55,879 nt of DNA from Candidatus Peribacter sp. (GCA_018652955.1 JABIBA010000013.1:1-55879), one strand, 5' to 3'. Shown: positions 32,378-41,815, counted from the stretch's first letter. Program-made: numbers and translations. The notes: generated from the sequence alone by a model not told the origin.

Positions 32378-33541
32378 ATGAAATTTCTGTGTAAAACTTC
32401 AAATCTTCTACAAGCTCTCAATCTTGTAAGTCGGGCGATATCAAATCAACAAGCATTACCAATACTTGGAAATGTATTAATTAAAGTTGAAGGAAAAAGA
32501 TGCCAGATAAGTGCGACAGATTTAGAGTTAAGTATTATCACAAGTTTTGAAGCGAATATTGAGAACGAAGGATCGATTACAATTCCCGCGAAAGCAATTG
32601 TAAACTTCGCACAATATAACAATGATGATGAAGTACTCCTTGAAACATCTGAAGGAACACAATTGAAATGTACATCAGCACATGCAAAAACAGTGATTGC
32701 TGGTGAGGCTGCTAGTGAATATCCAACTATTTCCCCTATAGATAGGGAAATTAATTTTTCATTAGAAGCAAAACCCCTACTAGAAGCATTACATATGGTG
32801 ACATTTGCATCTGCAAAAACCACTTTAAGACCTGTGCTCGCTGGAGTGTATGTTCATACAGAGAAAGATAATTTAATTTTAGTGGCAACAGATAGTTACC
32901 GACTTTCTGAGTACACCATTAAAACAGATACGATTGGTGGTGATGTTTCTTGTATTATCCCTGCGAAAGTTTTAGAGGAATTAAAAAGTATTCTTAGTTC
33001 ATACAAAGGTGATAAAAAAGAAAAAAATGAAGATGGAGACAGCGCTCCTAAAGGTAATACTCCAACAATTACTATTGCATTAAGTGCTCAGCAAATTGAA
33101 ATTAAAGTTGGTAACACTCAACTTCTTTCACGTCTTATTGATGGAAAATTCCCTGATTACAAACAAATTATTCCTGATAATAAAACCACAAAAGCAAGTG
33201 TTAAAACTAAAGATCTCGCCACAATGGCAAAACGAATGCACTACTTCGCCAAGGAAACTAATAACAATCTAACATTTACCGTGCGTAAGAGTGATAACAC
33301 TATTCATATAGCCACTCCTCACACTCAAGCAGGTCGAGACGAGGCTACACTCGATATTGAGCTCACTGGAGAGGATAATAAAATCGCCCTAAGCTCATCA
33401 TATTTACTTGATTTCCTTGGGCACGTAGATGATGATGTTATACAGATGCACTTAACAGATAGTATGCATCCAGCCGTCTTTCATGTGCCGAGTAATGAGA
33501 ACCTATTGCATTTAATTATGCCGCTTCGCATTCAAGAGTAA
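32378..33541 (+). CDS. dnaN: DNA polymerase III beta subunit (sliding clamp) DnaN
   Basis: The 387-residue protein forms the dimeric ring clamp that tethers Pol III to DNA. Evidence: MKFLCKTSNLLQALNLVSRAISNQQALPILGNVLI at the N-terminus (three-fold clamp start), DLELSI, LVATDSYRLS (domain 2), RLIDGKFPDYKQIIPD and the C-terminal hydrophobic-pocket segment MHPAVFHVPSNENLLHLIMPLRI. An Asp/Glu/Lys-rich loop (about 207-225, DKKEKNEDGD) is a small insert between domains. It sits right after the origin and 46 nt before mfd. Confidence 0.97.
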   Translation: MKFLCKTSNLLQALNLVSRAISNQQALPILGNVLIKVEGKRCQISATDLELSIITSFEANIENEGSITIPAKAIVNFAQYNNDDEVLLETSEGTQLKCTSAHAKTVIAGEAASEYPTISPIDREINFSLEAKPLLEALHMVTFASAKTTLRPVLAGVYVHTEKDNLILVATDSYRLSEYTIKTDTIGGDVSCIIPAKVLEELKSILSSYKGDKKEKNEDGDSAPKGNTPTITIALSAQQIEIKVGNTQLLSRLIDGKFPDYKQIIPDNKTTKASVKTKDLATMAKRMHYFAKETNNNLTFTVRKSDNTIHIATPHTQAGRDEATLDIELTGEDNKIALSSSYLLDFLGHVDDDVIQMHLTDSMHPAVFHVPSNENLLHLIMPLRIQE

Positions 33542-33587
33542 GAAAGGTGGAAGCTTAAACGGTTTAGAAATTAGTCCTATTTTTAAA

Positions 33588-36500
33588 ATGCAACCCTCTC
33601 TCCTAGTAGGGACCAAAACTCATAGGGAATTAGACCAACTACTTGGCGACAAGCGGCGTCTTATAATATCTGGAACTTCTAATGAAACTGCAAAAGCACT
33701 CTTAGTGGGAAGTGTGTATTCATTTACCCCAAGAGCTTCACTTACGGTGACAGAAAATAATAACAATACAGAATCACTCTCTCATTGGTTCCATTTTTTT
33801 GGAGTAGAAGTGGAGAGATTACATCCGATTGAAAACGAGAATGAGGAAATAGTTCCAGAATCTCTACAGGCGTTTTTACGCTTTATGCAGGGAGATCATA
33901 CCCAATCCTTTATTTGTGATAGGGATACGTGGGATGCACCATTTCCAAAATATGAAGACTTACAAAAACGAAAATTAATCCTTAAAGAGAAACAGAAAAT
34001 AAACTTCACCGAAGTTGTAGAGACGCTTATCGACCTTGGGTATAGCCATGGTGAAGATATATATTTAAACCCAGGTGAATACAGACGCACTGGTGACATT
34101 TTTGATATTTATCCAATCCAATCAGATAATTCTTTTCGTATTTCTCTTGAGTTTGATGCAGTAGAAAATATTCTTTCTGTTGATGCGGACGATCTTTCAA
34201 TAACCACGCAATGGGATGGACCCTTAGAAATATTCCCCGTGCTTTACGAACACACTGCGAGTCTAAAAGATCAAATCCCTAAAGATCACTTACTTATTTT
34301 AGATGACCAAGATGATATAGAGCCGTCACTTTCTTCGATGGTTCTACGGTTTACTTCGTTTCCAGAAAGCCAAGAAAACCACATACACTTGCGATATCTT
34401 TCAGTTTTAAAATTCTACACACTCACAGATTTCTTAAATGATGTGCGTGATAAGTTGCAGCAAGACTGGTCGCTTGTTGTAGTGACAAAACGTATTGATG
34501 AACTGCGTGCTATTTGTGAAGAGGAGCACATTCCCTTCACCGTAAAAAATGAACAACGAAAAGGGGCGATAACATTAGTGGGGGCAGAGCGTGATGACCT
34601 GTTGCCACATAGTTTACAAAACCCAGACCTACAATGTGCACTGCTTACCGATCGAGAAATTTTCTCTCTCAAGAAGGCTGGAAAAAACCGTAGCGTACAA
34701 AAGCTTGCACTCGACTTTATTACCTCACTAGTCCCTGGTGATTTCGTGGTACACATGGAACACGGTATTGGGCACTTTGAAGGGATGACTCAAAAAGATA
34801 TTGATGGAACCGAACGTGAATACCTAGAGCTTACCTACGCAGAGGGTGACAAACTCTTTGTTCCTGTAGACCAGGCAGACAAGCTTAGTAAGTTCGTTCA
34901 TGAGGAGGGAAACGAGCCAGTGCTCACAAGACTAGGGACTAATGAATGGAAGAAGGTGACGCAGAAGATGCACGAAGAGACGCAGAAAATTGCTGCAGAA
35001 CTTTTGGACCTCTACGCAAAGCGTGCGAAGGCGCGTGGATATTCTTATGGTGAAGATGATAAAGAAATGAAACGGTTTGATGAGGCATTTCCGTACACAG
35101 AAACTCCAGGTCAGCTAAAGGCGATAGAAGACATTAAGTCTGATATGGAAAACGACCACCCGATGGATCGGCTGGTGTGTGGAGATGTGGGGTTTGGAAA
35201 AACAGAAGTTGCTATGCGAGCTGCTTTTAAGGCGGTACGAGATGGCAAGCAGGTAGCCGTAGTTGCGCCGATTACCATCTTGGCTGCCCAGCACCTCGAG
35301 AACTTTAAAAAACGCATGGAGGGCTTTAGTGTTCGTATAGAAGTGATGAGTAGATTTCGTACGCCAGCTCAACAAAAGGAAACGATTGAAAAATTACGAA
35401 AGGGTGATGTGGACATTGTTATTGGTACTCACCGATTACTACAGCCTGACATCGAATTTTTAAACCTTGGACTAGTGATTGTCGACGAAGAACAGCGCTT
35501 TGGGGTGCAGCAAAAAGAGCGCTTCAAGGAGATGCGTGCCAATGTAGACATCCTTACGCTCACTGCAACACCAATCCCGAGAACACTGAACTTGGGGCTG
35601 CATAAGTTGCGTGATATTTCTACGATTACTACTCCACCCCCAGGGCGTTTGCCGATTATTACTGAGGTGCGAAAATATTCTGATGCGCTAATGAAGCAAG
35701 CAATTGAGTATGAGCTTAAGCGTGATGGTCAGGTGTATGTGTTGCACAACCGCGTGGAAACTATCGATGCGTTTGCTGACAAATTGCGCGAACTTATTCC
35801 CAAAGGAAAATTTGTTGTTGGTCACGGACAATTAAAACCTGATGAACTTGAAAAGCGTATTAAGTCGTTCAAAGAAGGTGAGCACAATGTGCTTGTGAGC
35901 TCGACGATTATTGAAAACGGAATCGACCTTCCGCGTGCAAATACATTGGTGGTAAATGCCGCTGAGTGTTTTGGTCTTTCGCAACTGTATCAACTTCGAG
36001 GTCGTGTAGGGCGTTCTAAGACGCAGGCACACGCGTACTTCCTCTACCATGGTGCGAAGCTTAAAGACGACGCTCGCAAGCGTTTGCGGGCCATTGTGGA
36101 GGCATGTGAATTGGGTAGTGGTTTCCAAGTTGCCATGCGTGACTTAGAGATTCGTGGAGCGGGTGAAATTTTGGGAGCGTCACAATCTGGAACAATGCAC
36201 ACCGTTGGTGTTAGTCACTACTTGCGCATGCTTAAGGCAGCTGTCGAAGACTTGAAGTCTGGACGCAAGGGGGACATAGAAGAAGAGATCAATGTTGAGA
36301 TTTTACTTCCGGTGCAGGCGATGATTCCGAGTTATTACATCCCCGATGAACAAGAACGTATCTCGGTGTATCAAAAACTTGCGGGAAGTGAAGATGAGAA
36401 AATTCTTAAAGAGTTTGAAGATGATCTCAAAGCAGAATTCGGAACACTGCCTGATAATGTAAATAATTTGTTTGCAGTTTTGCGTCTAAAAATTGCATGT

Positions 36501-36761
36501 CGTCGTGGTGGAGTTGTGCGTGTGAAGATGGAAGAGAGTGCTGATAAAAAAGAAATTGTTTTGACGTTGCACCCATCTGTTACTGCAAAAGAAATTATGG
36601 GAATCCTTAAAGTAAGTCCGCAGTGGCGCATCTCTGGATCGGCACTTAAGATTACATTTGATCAACTTCTTCCGAAGGCGAAAAACGATATTGAGTGGGT
36701 CGAAGAGTTGGCGAAGCATGTTGAGGGGCTAGAGAAGACAAAGCCTGCTAAGAAGAAATAG
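33588..36761 (+). CDS. mfd: Transcription-repair coupling factor Mfd
   Basis: The 1057-residue protein removes RNA polymerase stalled at lesions and recruits UvrA. The N-terminal UvrB-like region is short and divergent (about 1-330). The RNA-polymerase interaction domain follows, with GDFVVHMEHGIGHFEGM (about 382-398). The helicase has Walker A GDVGFGKTE (532-540), DEEQRFG (633-639), TATPIPRTL, and the motif VI region QLRGRVGRS. The C-terminal TRCF domain begins near INVEILLPVQAMIP. It is slightly shorter than the usual 1100-1200 residues, mainly in the UvrB-like part. A hairpin terminator follows. Confidence 0.96.
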   Translation: MQPSLLVGTKTHRELDQLLGDKRRLIISGTSNETAKALLVGSVYSFTPRASLTVTENNNNTESLSHWFHFFGVEVERLHPIENENEEIVPESLQAFLRFMQGDHTQSFICDRDTWDAPFPKYEDLQKRKLILKEKQKINFTEVVETLIDLGYSHGEDIYLNPGEYRRTGDIFDIYPIQSDNSFRISLEFDAVENILSVDADDLSITTQWDGPLEIFPVLYEHTASLKDQIPKDHLLILDDQDDIEPSLSSMVLRFTSFPESQENHIHLRYLSVLKFYTLTDFLNDVRDKLQQDWSLVVVTKRIDELRAICEEEHIPFTVKNEQRKGAITLVGAERDDLLPHSLQNPDLQCALLTDREIFSLKKAGKNRSVQKLALDFITSLVPGDFVVHMEHGIGHFEGMTQKDIDGTEREYLELTYAEGDKLFVPVDQADKLSKFVHEEGNEPVLTRLGTNEWKKVTQKMHEETQKIAAELLDLYAKRAKARGYSYGEDDKEMKRFDEAFPYTETPGQLKAIEDIKSDMENDHPMDRLVCGDVGFGKTEVAMRAAFKAVRDGKQVAVVAPITILAAQHLENFKKRMEGFSVRIEVMSRFRTPAQQKETIEKLRKGDVDIVIGTHRLLQPDIEFLNLGLVIVDEEQRFGVQQKERFKEMRANVDILTLTATPIPRTLNLGLHKLRDISTITTPPPGRLPIITEVRKYSDALMKQAIEYELKRDGQVYVLHNRVETIDAFADKLRELIPKGKFVVGHGQLKPDELEKRIKSFKEGEHNVLVSSTIIENGIDLPRANTLVVNAAECFGLSQLYQLRGRVGRSKTQAHAYFLYHGAKLKDDARKRLRAIVEACELGSGFQVAMRDLEIRGAGEILGASQSGTMHTVGVSHYLRMLKAAVEDLKSGRKGDIEEEINVEILLPVQAMIPSYYIPDEQERISVYQKLAGSEDEKILKEFEDDLKAEFGTLPDNVNNLFAVLRLKIACRRGGVVRVKMEESADKKEIVLTLHPSVTAKEIMGILKVSPQWRISGSALKITFDQLLPKAKNDIEWVEELAKHVEGLEKTKPAKKK

Positions 36762-36771
36762 TATTATAAAA

Positions 36772-36806
36772 CTGTTGTAAGAATTAACAACAGCTTGTTT
36801 TGTTTT
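36772..36806 (+). terminator. Intrinsic terminator after mfd
   Basis: Stem CTGTTGT (36772-36778) / ACAACAG (36787-36793) with an 8-nt loop, then the T-rich tail CTTGTTTTGTTTT. Confidence 0.6.
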
Positions 36807-36833
36807 ACACTAAGCGATGTTCGTCCTAGTGGA

Positions 36834-36862
36834 TTGTTGGGATAGTCATATTTTGCTATAAT
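36834..36862 (+). promoter_or_regulatory. Promoter of cassette 1
   Basis: TTGTTG (36834-36839), 17-nt spacer containing the TGC extended -10, TATAAT (36857-36862). The ATG is 29 nt after the box, so this gene has a real leader. The same arrangement precedes cassette 2. Confidence 0.65.
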
Positions 36863-36891
36863 AAGGAGAAATATCAAACACAAACATTTTC

Positions 36892-37245
36892 ATGACAAAC
36901 GACACTACAATACAAATTCCTGCACTACCAAAACTCCCCGTTGATGGGAAAGAATTTTTTGATGTGCTGATGGGAGAGATAGAACCCGATCTTGTGTCGG
37001 ATGCTGTTGAATCTCTAAAGGAAAAGTATGCAGATGAAACATCGGAGGAACATGAGGTTCGCATGGAGCGCTATCGCAATGCGATCGCGACCTATAGAGA
37101 AAAGCGCGATCATTATTTTGAGTCTATGGCGGACCAAGTGCGACAGTTTGAAAAAGCCCTTAAGGAATCTGCAGAAGGACGTGTAACGGAAATGGAGCAA
37201 ACACGACTACAGGAACTTGAAGATATGTTTTCCACCGATGCATAA
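36892..37245 (+). CDS. Small helical acidic protein, cassette 1 (paralogue of 39977-40330)
   Basis: The 117-residue, mostly helical protein has no signal peptide or membrane segment and no recognised family. Its core MGEIEPDLVSDAVESLKEKY matches the other cassette's MGKIEPDLTSDMIDTLDEKY, followed in both by A.ET.EE..ERM..Y. Both proteins are exactly 117 residues. Each lies directly before a large Glu/Lys/Asp-rich protein. Here the stop overlaps the next start (TAATG), so they are made together. It could be a chaperone, adaptor or escort for the large partner; that is inference from size, charge and pairing only. Confidence 0.7.
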   Translation: MTNDTTIQIPALPKLPVDGKEFFDVLMGEIEPDLVSDAVESLKEKYADETSEEHEVRMERYRNAIATYREKRDHYFESMADQVRQFEKALKESAEGRVTEMEQTRLQELEDMFSTDA

Positions 37246-39863
37246 TGAGATTTATTAAAGAACGTCGGCTACTACACTTTGGTTTTGGAGGACTGGAGAT
37301 GGGAGGAGATGGATCTGAATCTGCAGAGACGCAAGACAAGACTCCAGAGGCAAAGGAAAAAGAAAACGACAATGTAGAAGACCCTGAGCAACTCATAGCA
37401 GATGAGCTACAGAAAGCTGAAAAAGAGGTAGACAAGAGCAAGAAGAACGTCGGAAAACGCCTTAGAGATCAGGCGGATAATTTTGATAAAATGGCAGCTG
37501 ATGCGAGAGAAAAAGGAGATGAGCAGAAGGCCTCTAATTTAGAGGCAGATGCCGCGCTTCTTCGAAAGAGTGCAGCCTCTGTAGAAGCTGCGCAGAACGC
37601 TGGCCAGAAATCACTTGATGATCCGAAAGAAGGAAAGACAGAATCTGACAAGGATGCGAATCCTGAGAAGAAGACCACAACGATTGATGATGCCATCGAT
37701 CAGCTTGATGATGATGCAAAGCTGGATCCCGGCAAAGGTCCAGAGGAAACTTTTAATGAAATACACAAAGATAAAATAGCAAAAAAGGTCGGTGAACAGT
37801 TTTGTAAGACTCATAACATTCCACCAGAGAATGCAAAGGATGTTGCAGATGTATTAAAAAATCCTGACGCGCAGAAGTTTTTCACAGAACTTATTGATGG
37901 GCTCGATGCAGAAGATGGACCAAAAACACCAGAAGAAGTTGAGAAGTACATTGCAGAAAAAATCGAAAATCTTCCACCAGCAGTACAGGAGCAGCTTGAT
38001 AAGCTAGCAGCAGTTCTTGATAAAAAAGAAGACGGTGAAGATGGTAAAGAGAAGCCTAAAAAACAGACATTTGCCGAAGCTATTAAAGAGTTTATTAAAA
38101 TGTTTAAAGAGTTCTTTAAGGGGTGGAGAAAAGAATTGGGCATCGAAAGTACCACTGAAGGAACTGGCGATGAGCGAGCAGATTCATCGAAAGATGCATA
38201 CGAAGGTGTCGTGAACAAAAATAAAGAGTTACCAGTGAGCGAAGTACAAAAGAAGCTTACAGACCAAAAAGAGCAGGTGAATAAAAACATCACTGCTGTA
38301 GAAGGTGAAATAACTGGAGCTAAAGAGTCTTCTGAAAAAGCGGGTGAAAAAGTAAAAGAAGCCGAGAAGCAACAAGCGAGTCTAGACCCCTCAGAAGTAG
38401 AGGAATGGTCAAAGCTTGAAGGGCAGATCAAAGATCTTAAAAAGGCACAAAAAACTGCTGATGAAAATCTAAAAACAAAAGAGAAGGCACTGGAAAGTTT
38501 GCAGACTACAAAGGGTAACATCGAGAAGGCACTTGCATACTACAATGACATTGCTACAACGAGTGGCGGAAGCACAAAGGTGAATCCAAGCCTTGTAGAC
38601 TTCTCAAAGACACCTCCTCAGGTAAAACCAAAACCTAAATCTAAACCTAAGCCAGAACCTGAAACTCCTAATAAAAAAGCCCCGACACTTAAGCCAAAAG
38701 CAGAGGAGCCTGATGAGTCCGATGAGGGGACGGAAGATTCTTCTGAAGGGTCAGATGCGTCACCCAAAACTCCTCCTGCAAGTTGGAACGTTGAAGGGGG
38801 AGAAAGTAATTCTGTAAATTCATGGGTGGATGATCAGGAGAGCTCCGCAGATAATGTCGATGGAATGTCCTCACTTTCTCGTGATCAAAAAGCAGCAGTG
38901 GTGAGTAATCTTAATGTCGTGGGCAAAAGTGGAGATAAGTTAGTCATCAAGCCTACCGAAGGAAATAACATGTGGAGAATTGGAAAATTTGGAAGCAATA
39001 TTGGTATTTCGATGGTCGGCAATTCAAGTATCTCCGCAATGATCCCGATGGATGCCCCTCTTACGCAGGCCACTTTTGATTCGTATGCAAAGAAAGCTAT
39101 TGAGTATCACAAGAGTGAAGTTGCAGATGAGGCAGGAATGGGAGATGGGTTTGAAGTTGCAGGCAATGAACCCATGGCGTACGTCACACTTTCGGATATG
39201 GCAGATGGCCTTACTGGAGGAATAGCGAAAGATAGTGAGGGGTTCCCTGATCTTCTAGCGCAGAGATATAACGTTGTGCGCGCACCTGGTGGAGATATTA
39301 ATGCGTCACAACCTGGAGCAAACCCCGAGCAGCTACTGCGCACCCACTTCGCACAACTCAATGAGAATGGTGTCACAAATATCTATCTCAGTATTTACGC
39401 CCATGGATCTGAAGGGGCAATGCACTTTGGTAATAATAAAATTACCCCTGCACAACTTACGGGCATTATTGATGAGTTCCCTGATATGAAGGTAACAGTG
39501 AACTCGATTTCTTGTTACGGTGGTGGATTGGCAGAGCACATGGAACAATATCAAGACACTAAAGGTAATGCGAAAGATCGCGTTACAGTATTTACACAAA
39601 CAAAGGGGGAAACTGTGAACTATGCCAATACAAGCACTAAGTATGTGACAGTATACAATGCCTCACTGGCGAAGTATCTGGCACAAGGAACTGGAGGAAG
39701 GCCGGGGAATAAGATGACGTATGGAGAGGCACACGTTCGTGCAGATAGAGATGCAAAATCAGGCCAATTGACCGATGCCGAGGTGTATACCAGTCGTCCA
39801 AATGCTCCTAGTGCGCACACAGCAGACCTTAATGATATGGGGCAGTTCGAAGGGATGGCTTAG
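37245..39863 (+). CDS. Large acidic protein with C-terminal caspase-like (clan CD) domain, cassette 1
   Basis: The 872-residue protein has three parts. The N-terminus is RRLLHFGFGGLEMGGDG followed by acidic and Lys/Glu-rich helices to about 300. A coiled coil (about 335-450, VQKKLTDQKEQVNKNITAVE) leads to a Pro/Lys/Glu linker (about 460-530). The C-terminal 300 residues are globular: VTNIYLSIYAHGSEGAMHFG has His720-Gly at a strand end, and VTVNSISCYGGGLAEHM has Cys757, 37 residues later. A strand-His-Gly then strand-x-Cys layout is the signature of clan CD peptidases (caspase, legumain, gingipain). No signal peptide is seen. Protease activity is predicted, not shown; substrate unknown. CHAT- or DUF4347-like domains have a similar layout and are alternatives. 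Confidence 0.7.
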   Translation: MRFIKERRLLHFGFGGLEMGGDGSESAETQDKTPEAKEKENDNVEDPEQLIADELQKAEKEVDKSKKNVGKRLRDQADNFDKMAADAREKGDEQKASNLEADAALLRKSAASVEAAQNAGQKSLDDPKEGKTESDKDANPEKKTTTIDDAIDQLDDDAKLDPGKGPEETFNEIHKDKIAKKVGEQFCKTHNIPPENAKDVADVLKNPDAQKFFTELIDGLDAEDGPKTPEEVEKYIAEKIENLPPAVQEQLDKLAAVLDKKEDGEDGKEKPKKQTFAEAIKEFIKMFKEFFKGWRKELGIESTTEGTGDERADSSKDAYEGVVNKNKELPVSEVQKKLTDQKEQVNKNITAVEGEITGAKESSEKAGEKVKEAEKQQASLDPSEVEEWSKLEGQIKDLKKAQKTADENLKTKEKALESLQTTKGNIEKALAYYNDIATTSGGSTKVNPSLVDFSKTPPQVKPKPKSKPKPEPETPNKKAPTLKPKAEEPDESDEGTEDSSEGSDASPKTPPASWNVEGGESNSVNSWVDDQESSADNVDGMSSLSRDQKAAVVSNLNVVGKSGDKLVIKPTEGNNMWRIGKFGSNIGISMVGNSSISAMIPMDAPLTQATFDSYAKKAIEYHKSEVADEAGMGDGFEVAGNEPMAYVTLSDMADGLTGGIAKDSEGFPDLLAQRYNVVRAPGGDINASQPGANPEQLLRTHFAQLNENGVTNIYLSIYAHGSEGAMHFGNNKITPAQLTGIIDEFPDMKVTVNSISCYGGGLAEHMEQYQDTKGNAKDRVTVFTQTKGETVNYANTSTKYVTVYNASLAKYLAQGTGGRPGNKMTYGEAHVRADRDAKSGQLTDAEVYTSRPNAPSAHTADLNDMGQFEGMA

Positions 39864-39923
39864 GCTAGCCCAAATAGGCTATTGCCAAACTGCATAAAGT
39901 ATTGGATAGCAGACTCTCTATAA

Positions 39924-39952
39924 TTGTCTGAAACGGCTATTTCTGCTATAAT
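39924..39952 (+). promoter_or_regulatory. Promoter of cassette 2
   Basis: TTGTCT (39924-39929), 17-nt spacer, TGC-TATAAT (box 39947-39952). The leader to the ATG at 39977 is about 18 nt. It is near-identical in layout to the cassette 1 promoter. Confidence 0.65.
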
Positions 39953-39976
39953 AATTAGAAATACACAAATACACAC

Positions 39977-40330
39977 ATGTCTTCTCAAAGTTCTTCCAGT
40001 GGCTTGCCTATCCCACCTCAACTTCAAGGTGGTGCGGAGGTGTATAACATGATTATGGGGAAGATCGAACCAGATCTTACGAGTGACATGATCGATACCC
40101 TAGACGAGAAGTACGCAGGGGAAACAGAAGAGGAGAAGGTGGAGCGTATGAAAAAATATGCTGCTGCGTTTATTGAATATCAAAAACAGTTTGAGGCATA
40201 CATGAATGACAAAAAGGCAGAAGTGAAGTCATTTGGTCGTGGGCTTAATCAATCCATAGAAACAGATAGTACTAACAAAGAAGCTTCAATCCTTGACGAT
40301 CTTGAATCTCAATTTTCTTCATCCTCTTAA
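39977..40330 (+). CDS. Small helical acidic protein, cassette 2 (paralogue of 36892-37245)
   Basis: The 117-residue protein has a Ser-rich start (MSSQSSSSGLPIPPQLQGG) and a helical core MGKIEPDLTSDMIDTLDEKY, then ERMKKYAAAFIEYQKQFEAYM. It aligns without gaps in the core with the cassette 1 protein. The C-terminus is again Asp/Glu/Ser-rich. It is followed 2 nt later by its large partner. No known family; the role as a partner of the following protein is inferred from the conserved gene order in both cassettes. Confidence 0.7.
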   Translation: MSSQSSSSGLPIPPQLQGGAEVYNMIMGKIEPDLTSDMIDTLDEKYAGETEEEKVERMKKYAAAFIEYQKQFEAYMNDKKAEVKSFGRGLNQSIETDSTNKEASILDDLESQFSSSS

Positions 40331-40332
40331 TT

Positions 40333-41652
40333 ATGGAAAATAGACTTATTTACTTTAGCGGTGGTAGCCCAGCTTCACCTGAAGGTGCTGATGCAGAGCC
40401 GCAGCAACCTGAGCTTATTGATGAATTTAAAAATCTGGTTACTAAGCTTAAGGCAGGAGAGGGGAAAGAGATTGTAGATGCTCACATTGCTGATGCAGAA
40501 GATGGCATAGGCGGTGTAGCCAAGCGTGCTGATGAAGTTATTCTTGATGCGGCAAAGCTTGCATTTGCAGAAGACTACGATGGAATTCCTGGTGAAAATA
40601 AAGAACTTGATGCACTTAATGCGCAGTTTGATTCTGTGCTTGGTCCTCTAAATGGACACTTTGAACTAGCCGATGATGGAGTGACATTGGAGTTGGTGCG
40701 AAATGCACCAACAACAGAAAAAGAGCGTATTACACAGAATTTTAAGAGCGCGATTAATAGGGCAAAAGAAGCGATGGATAGTGGGAATATGGTTGAGGCA
40801 GCTATTGCAATCGGAGAAGTTATTGGCGCATTCCTAGAGTTTAAGGCTGGCCTGTTTGGTAAAACGCTTAATAATGCATATGAGTCAGCAGACGTAGCCG
40901 AGAAAAAAGATATGTCCGATAGGCACACTAGGCTCTTAGGTAAGATAGGTAGCACAGCGGATGAAGATGGTGATGGCGATAAGGATATTGATGACTTGAA
41001 ACTGTCAAAAGATGAAAAGGTGGAGGAATACGATGATAAACCTGCAGGTAATCCAAAGAGTATATCTGCCGCAAAAACGGCAGTGACTACGGCTAAAGCT
41101 ACAGTTACAACTGAGGAGACTGCTTTGGCTACTCTTAAGTCTGGAGTTACAGATCCAATGACTGCAGCTGAAAAAACACAAATACAAGGGAAAGTAGGTT
41201 TGATAGCTTCAAAAAAACAACTAGTAGTAGATGCAGAGAAAAAAGTTACAGATCTTACTAAAGAGAAGGCAGAACTTCAAAAGGACATCGACATGATCAA
41301 GGGCATGAAGGAAGAGGGCGAAAATGCGCGTAAGCGATTTGAATCTGCATTAACAGAGGTAGGTAATGTGTTCTCTGGTTCAAAAAACCAGGATATTGAG
41401 AATCTTGGAATTCAAATAAAGGGTACAACTAACGTTCTAACTTCAGGGAGTGGATTTGATATTCGGCCAGCAACTGTGAGTGGAGACACCTTCCACACAG
41501 AAATAAACGATCTTCCAGAAGAAGTTAAAGGTGCAGGGGTTGTCAATGTTATTGATGCCACTGGACATGTGTCTGATCCAAGTAAGTTCATGAGATTTTT
41601 AGCCAAAGTTAATGCGTATGCAATAAAAATTGCCGCAGATGAGACGACATAA
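40333..41652 (+). CDS. Large helical acidic protein, cassette 2
   Basis: The 439-residue protein starts MENRLIYFSGGSPASPEGAD, which matches the start of the 872-aa protein (R-L-[LI]-[HY]-F then Gly-Gly). Helical regions run to about 190, including a hydrophobic/amphipathic helix IGEVIGAFLEFKAGLFGKTL similar to IKEFIKMFKEFFKGWRKELG in cassette 1. A calcium-type DEDGDGDKDIDD follows, then a coiled coil (about 240-330). The last 70 residues (from GIQIKGTTNVL) are beta-like and unrelated to the caspase-like domain, so the C-terminal effector module differs between the cassettes. No family recognised. Confidence 0.65.
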   Translation: MENRLIYFSGGSPASPEGADAEPQQPELIDEFKNLVTKLKAGEGKEIVDAHIADAEDGIGGVAKRADEVILDAAKLAFAEDYDGIPGENKELDALNAQFDSVLGPLNGHFELADDGVTLELVRNAPTTEKERITQNFKSAINRAKEAMDSGNMVEAAIAIGEVIGAFLEFKAGLFGKTLNNAYESADVAEKKDMSDRHTRLLGKIGSTADEDGDGDKDIDDLKLSKDEKVEEYDDKPAGNPKSISAAKTAVTTAKATVTTEETALATLKSGVTDPMTAAEKTQIQGKVGLIASKKQLVVDAEKKVTDLTKEKAELQKDIDMIKGMKEEGENARKRFESALTEVGNVFSGSKNQDIENLGIQIKGTTNVLTSGSGFDIRPATVSGDTFHTEINDLPEEVKGAGVVNVIDATGHVSDPSKFMRFLAKVNAYAIKIAADETT

Positions 41653-41679
41653 GGATTTGTATAAGAGCCTTGTTCGATG

Positions 41680-41767
41680 TGGTGCCGGGAAGAGGACTCG
41701 AACCTCCACGGGGGGGTGCCCCACTGGTTCCTAAGACCAGCGCGTCTACCAATTCCGCCATCCCGGC
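41680..41767 (-). tRNA. tRNA-Leu (anticodon TAG)
   Basis: Reverse-strand sequence begins GCCGGGATGGCGGAATTGG and ends TCCCGGCACCA, so the acceptor stem is 7 bp and CCA is encoded. The anticodon arm is CTGGT-CTTAGGA-ACCAG, giving anticodon TAG (Leu, CUA codons). A long variable arm is present as expected for tRNA-Leu. Total length is 88 nt. Confidence 0.95.
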
Positions 41768-41815
41768 AACGAGCCTAGGATACTAGATTTTGGGTGTATA
41801 TAAACCAATATATCC

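Noticed and set aside
36863-36869. AAGGAGA as a Shine-Dalgarno for the 36892 gene
   Set aside because: It is 22 nt from the ATG and lies at the predicted transcription start, so spacing is wrong.
37811-38521. 236-aa minus-strand ORF rich in Ser/Phe
   Set aside because: It is the antisense of the Glu/Lys-rich region of the 872-aa protein, which has a promoter and a coupled upstream gene.
39919-39924. Extra TATAAT before cassette 2
   Set aside because: No -35 box at a suitable distance, and the box at 39947 has both TGn and a spaced -35.
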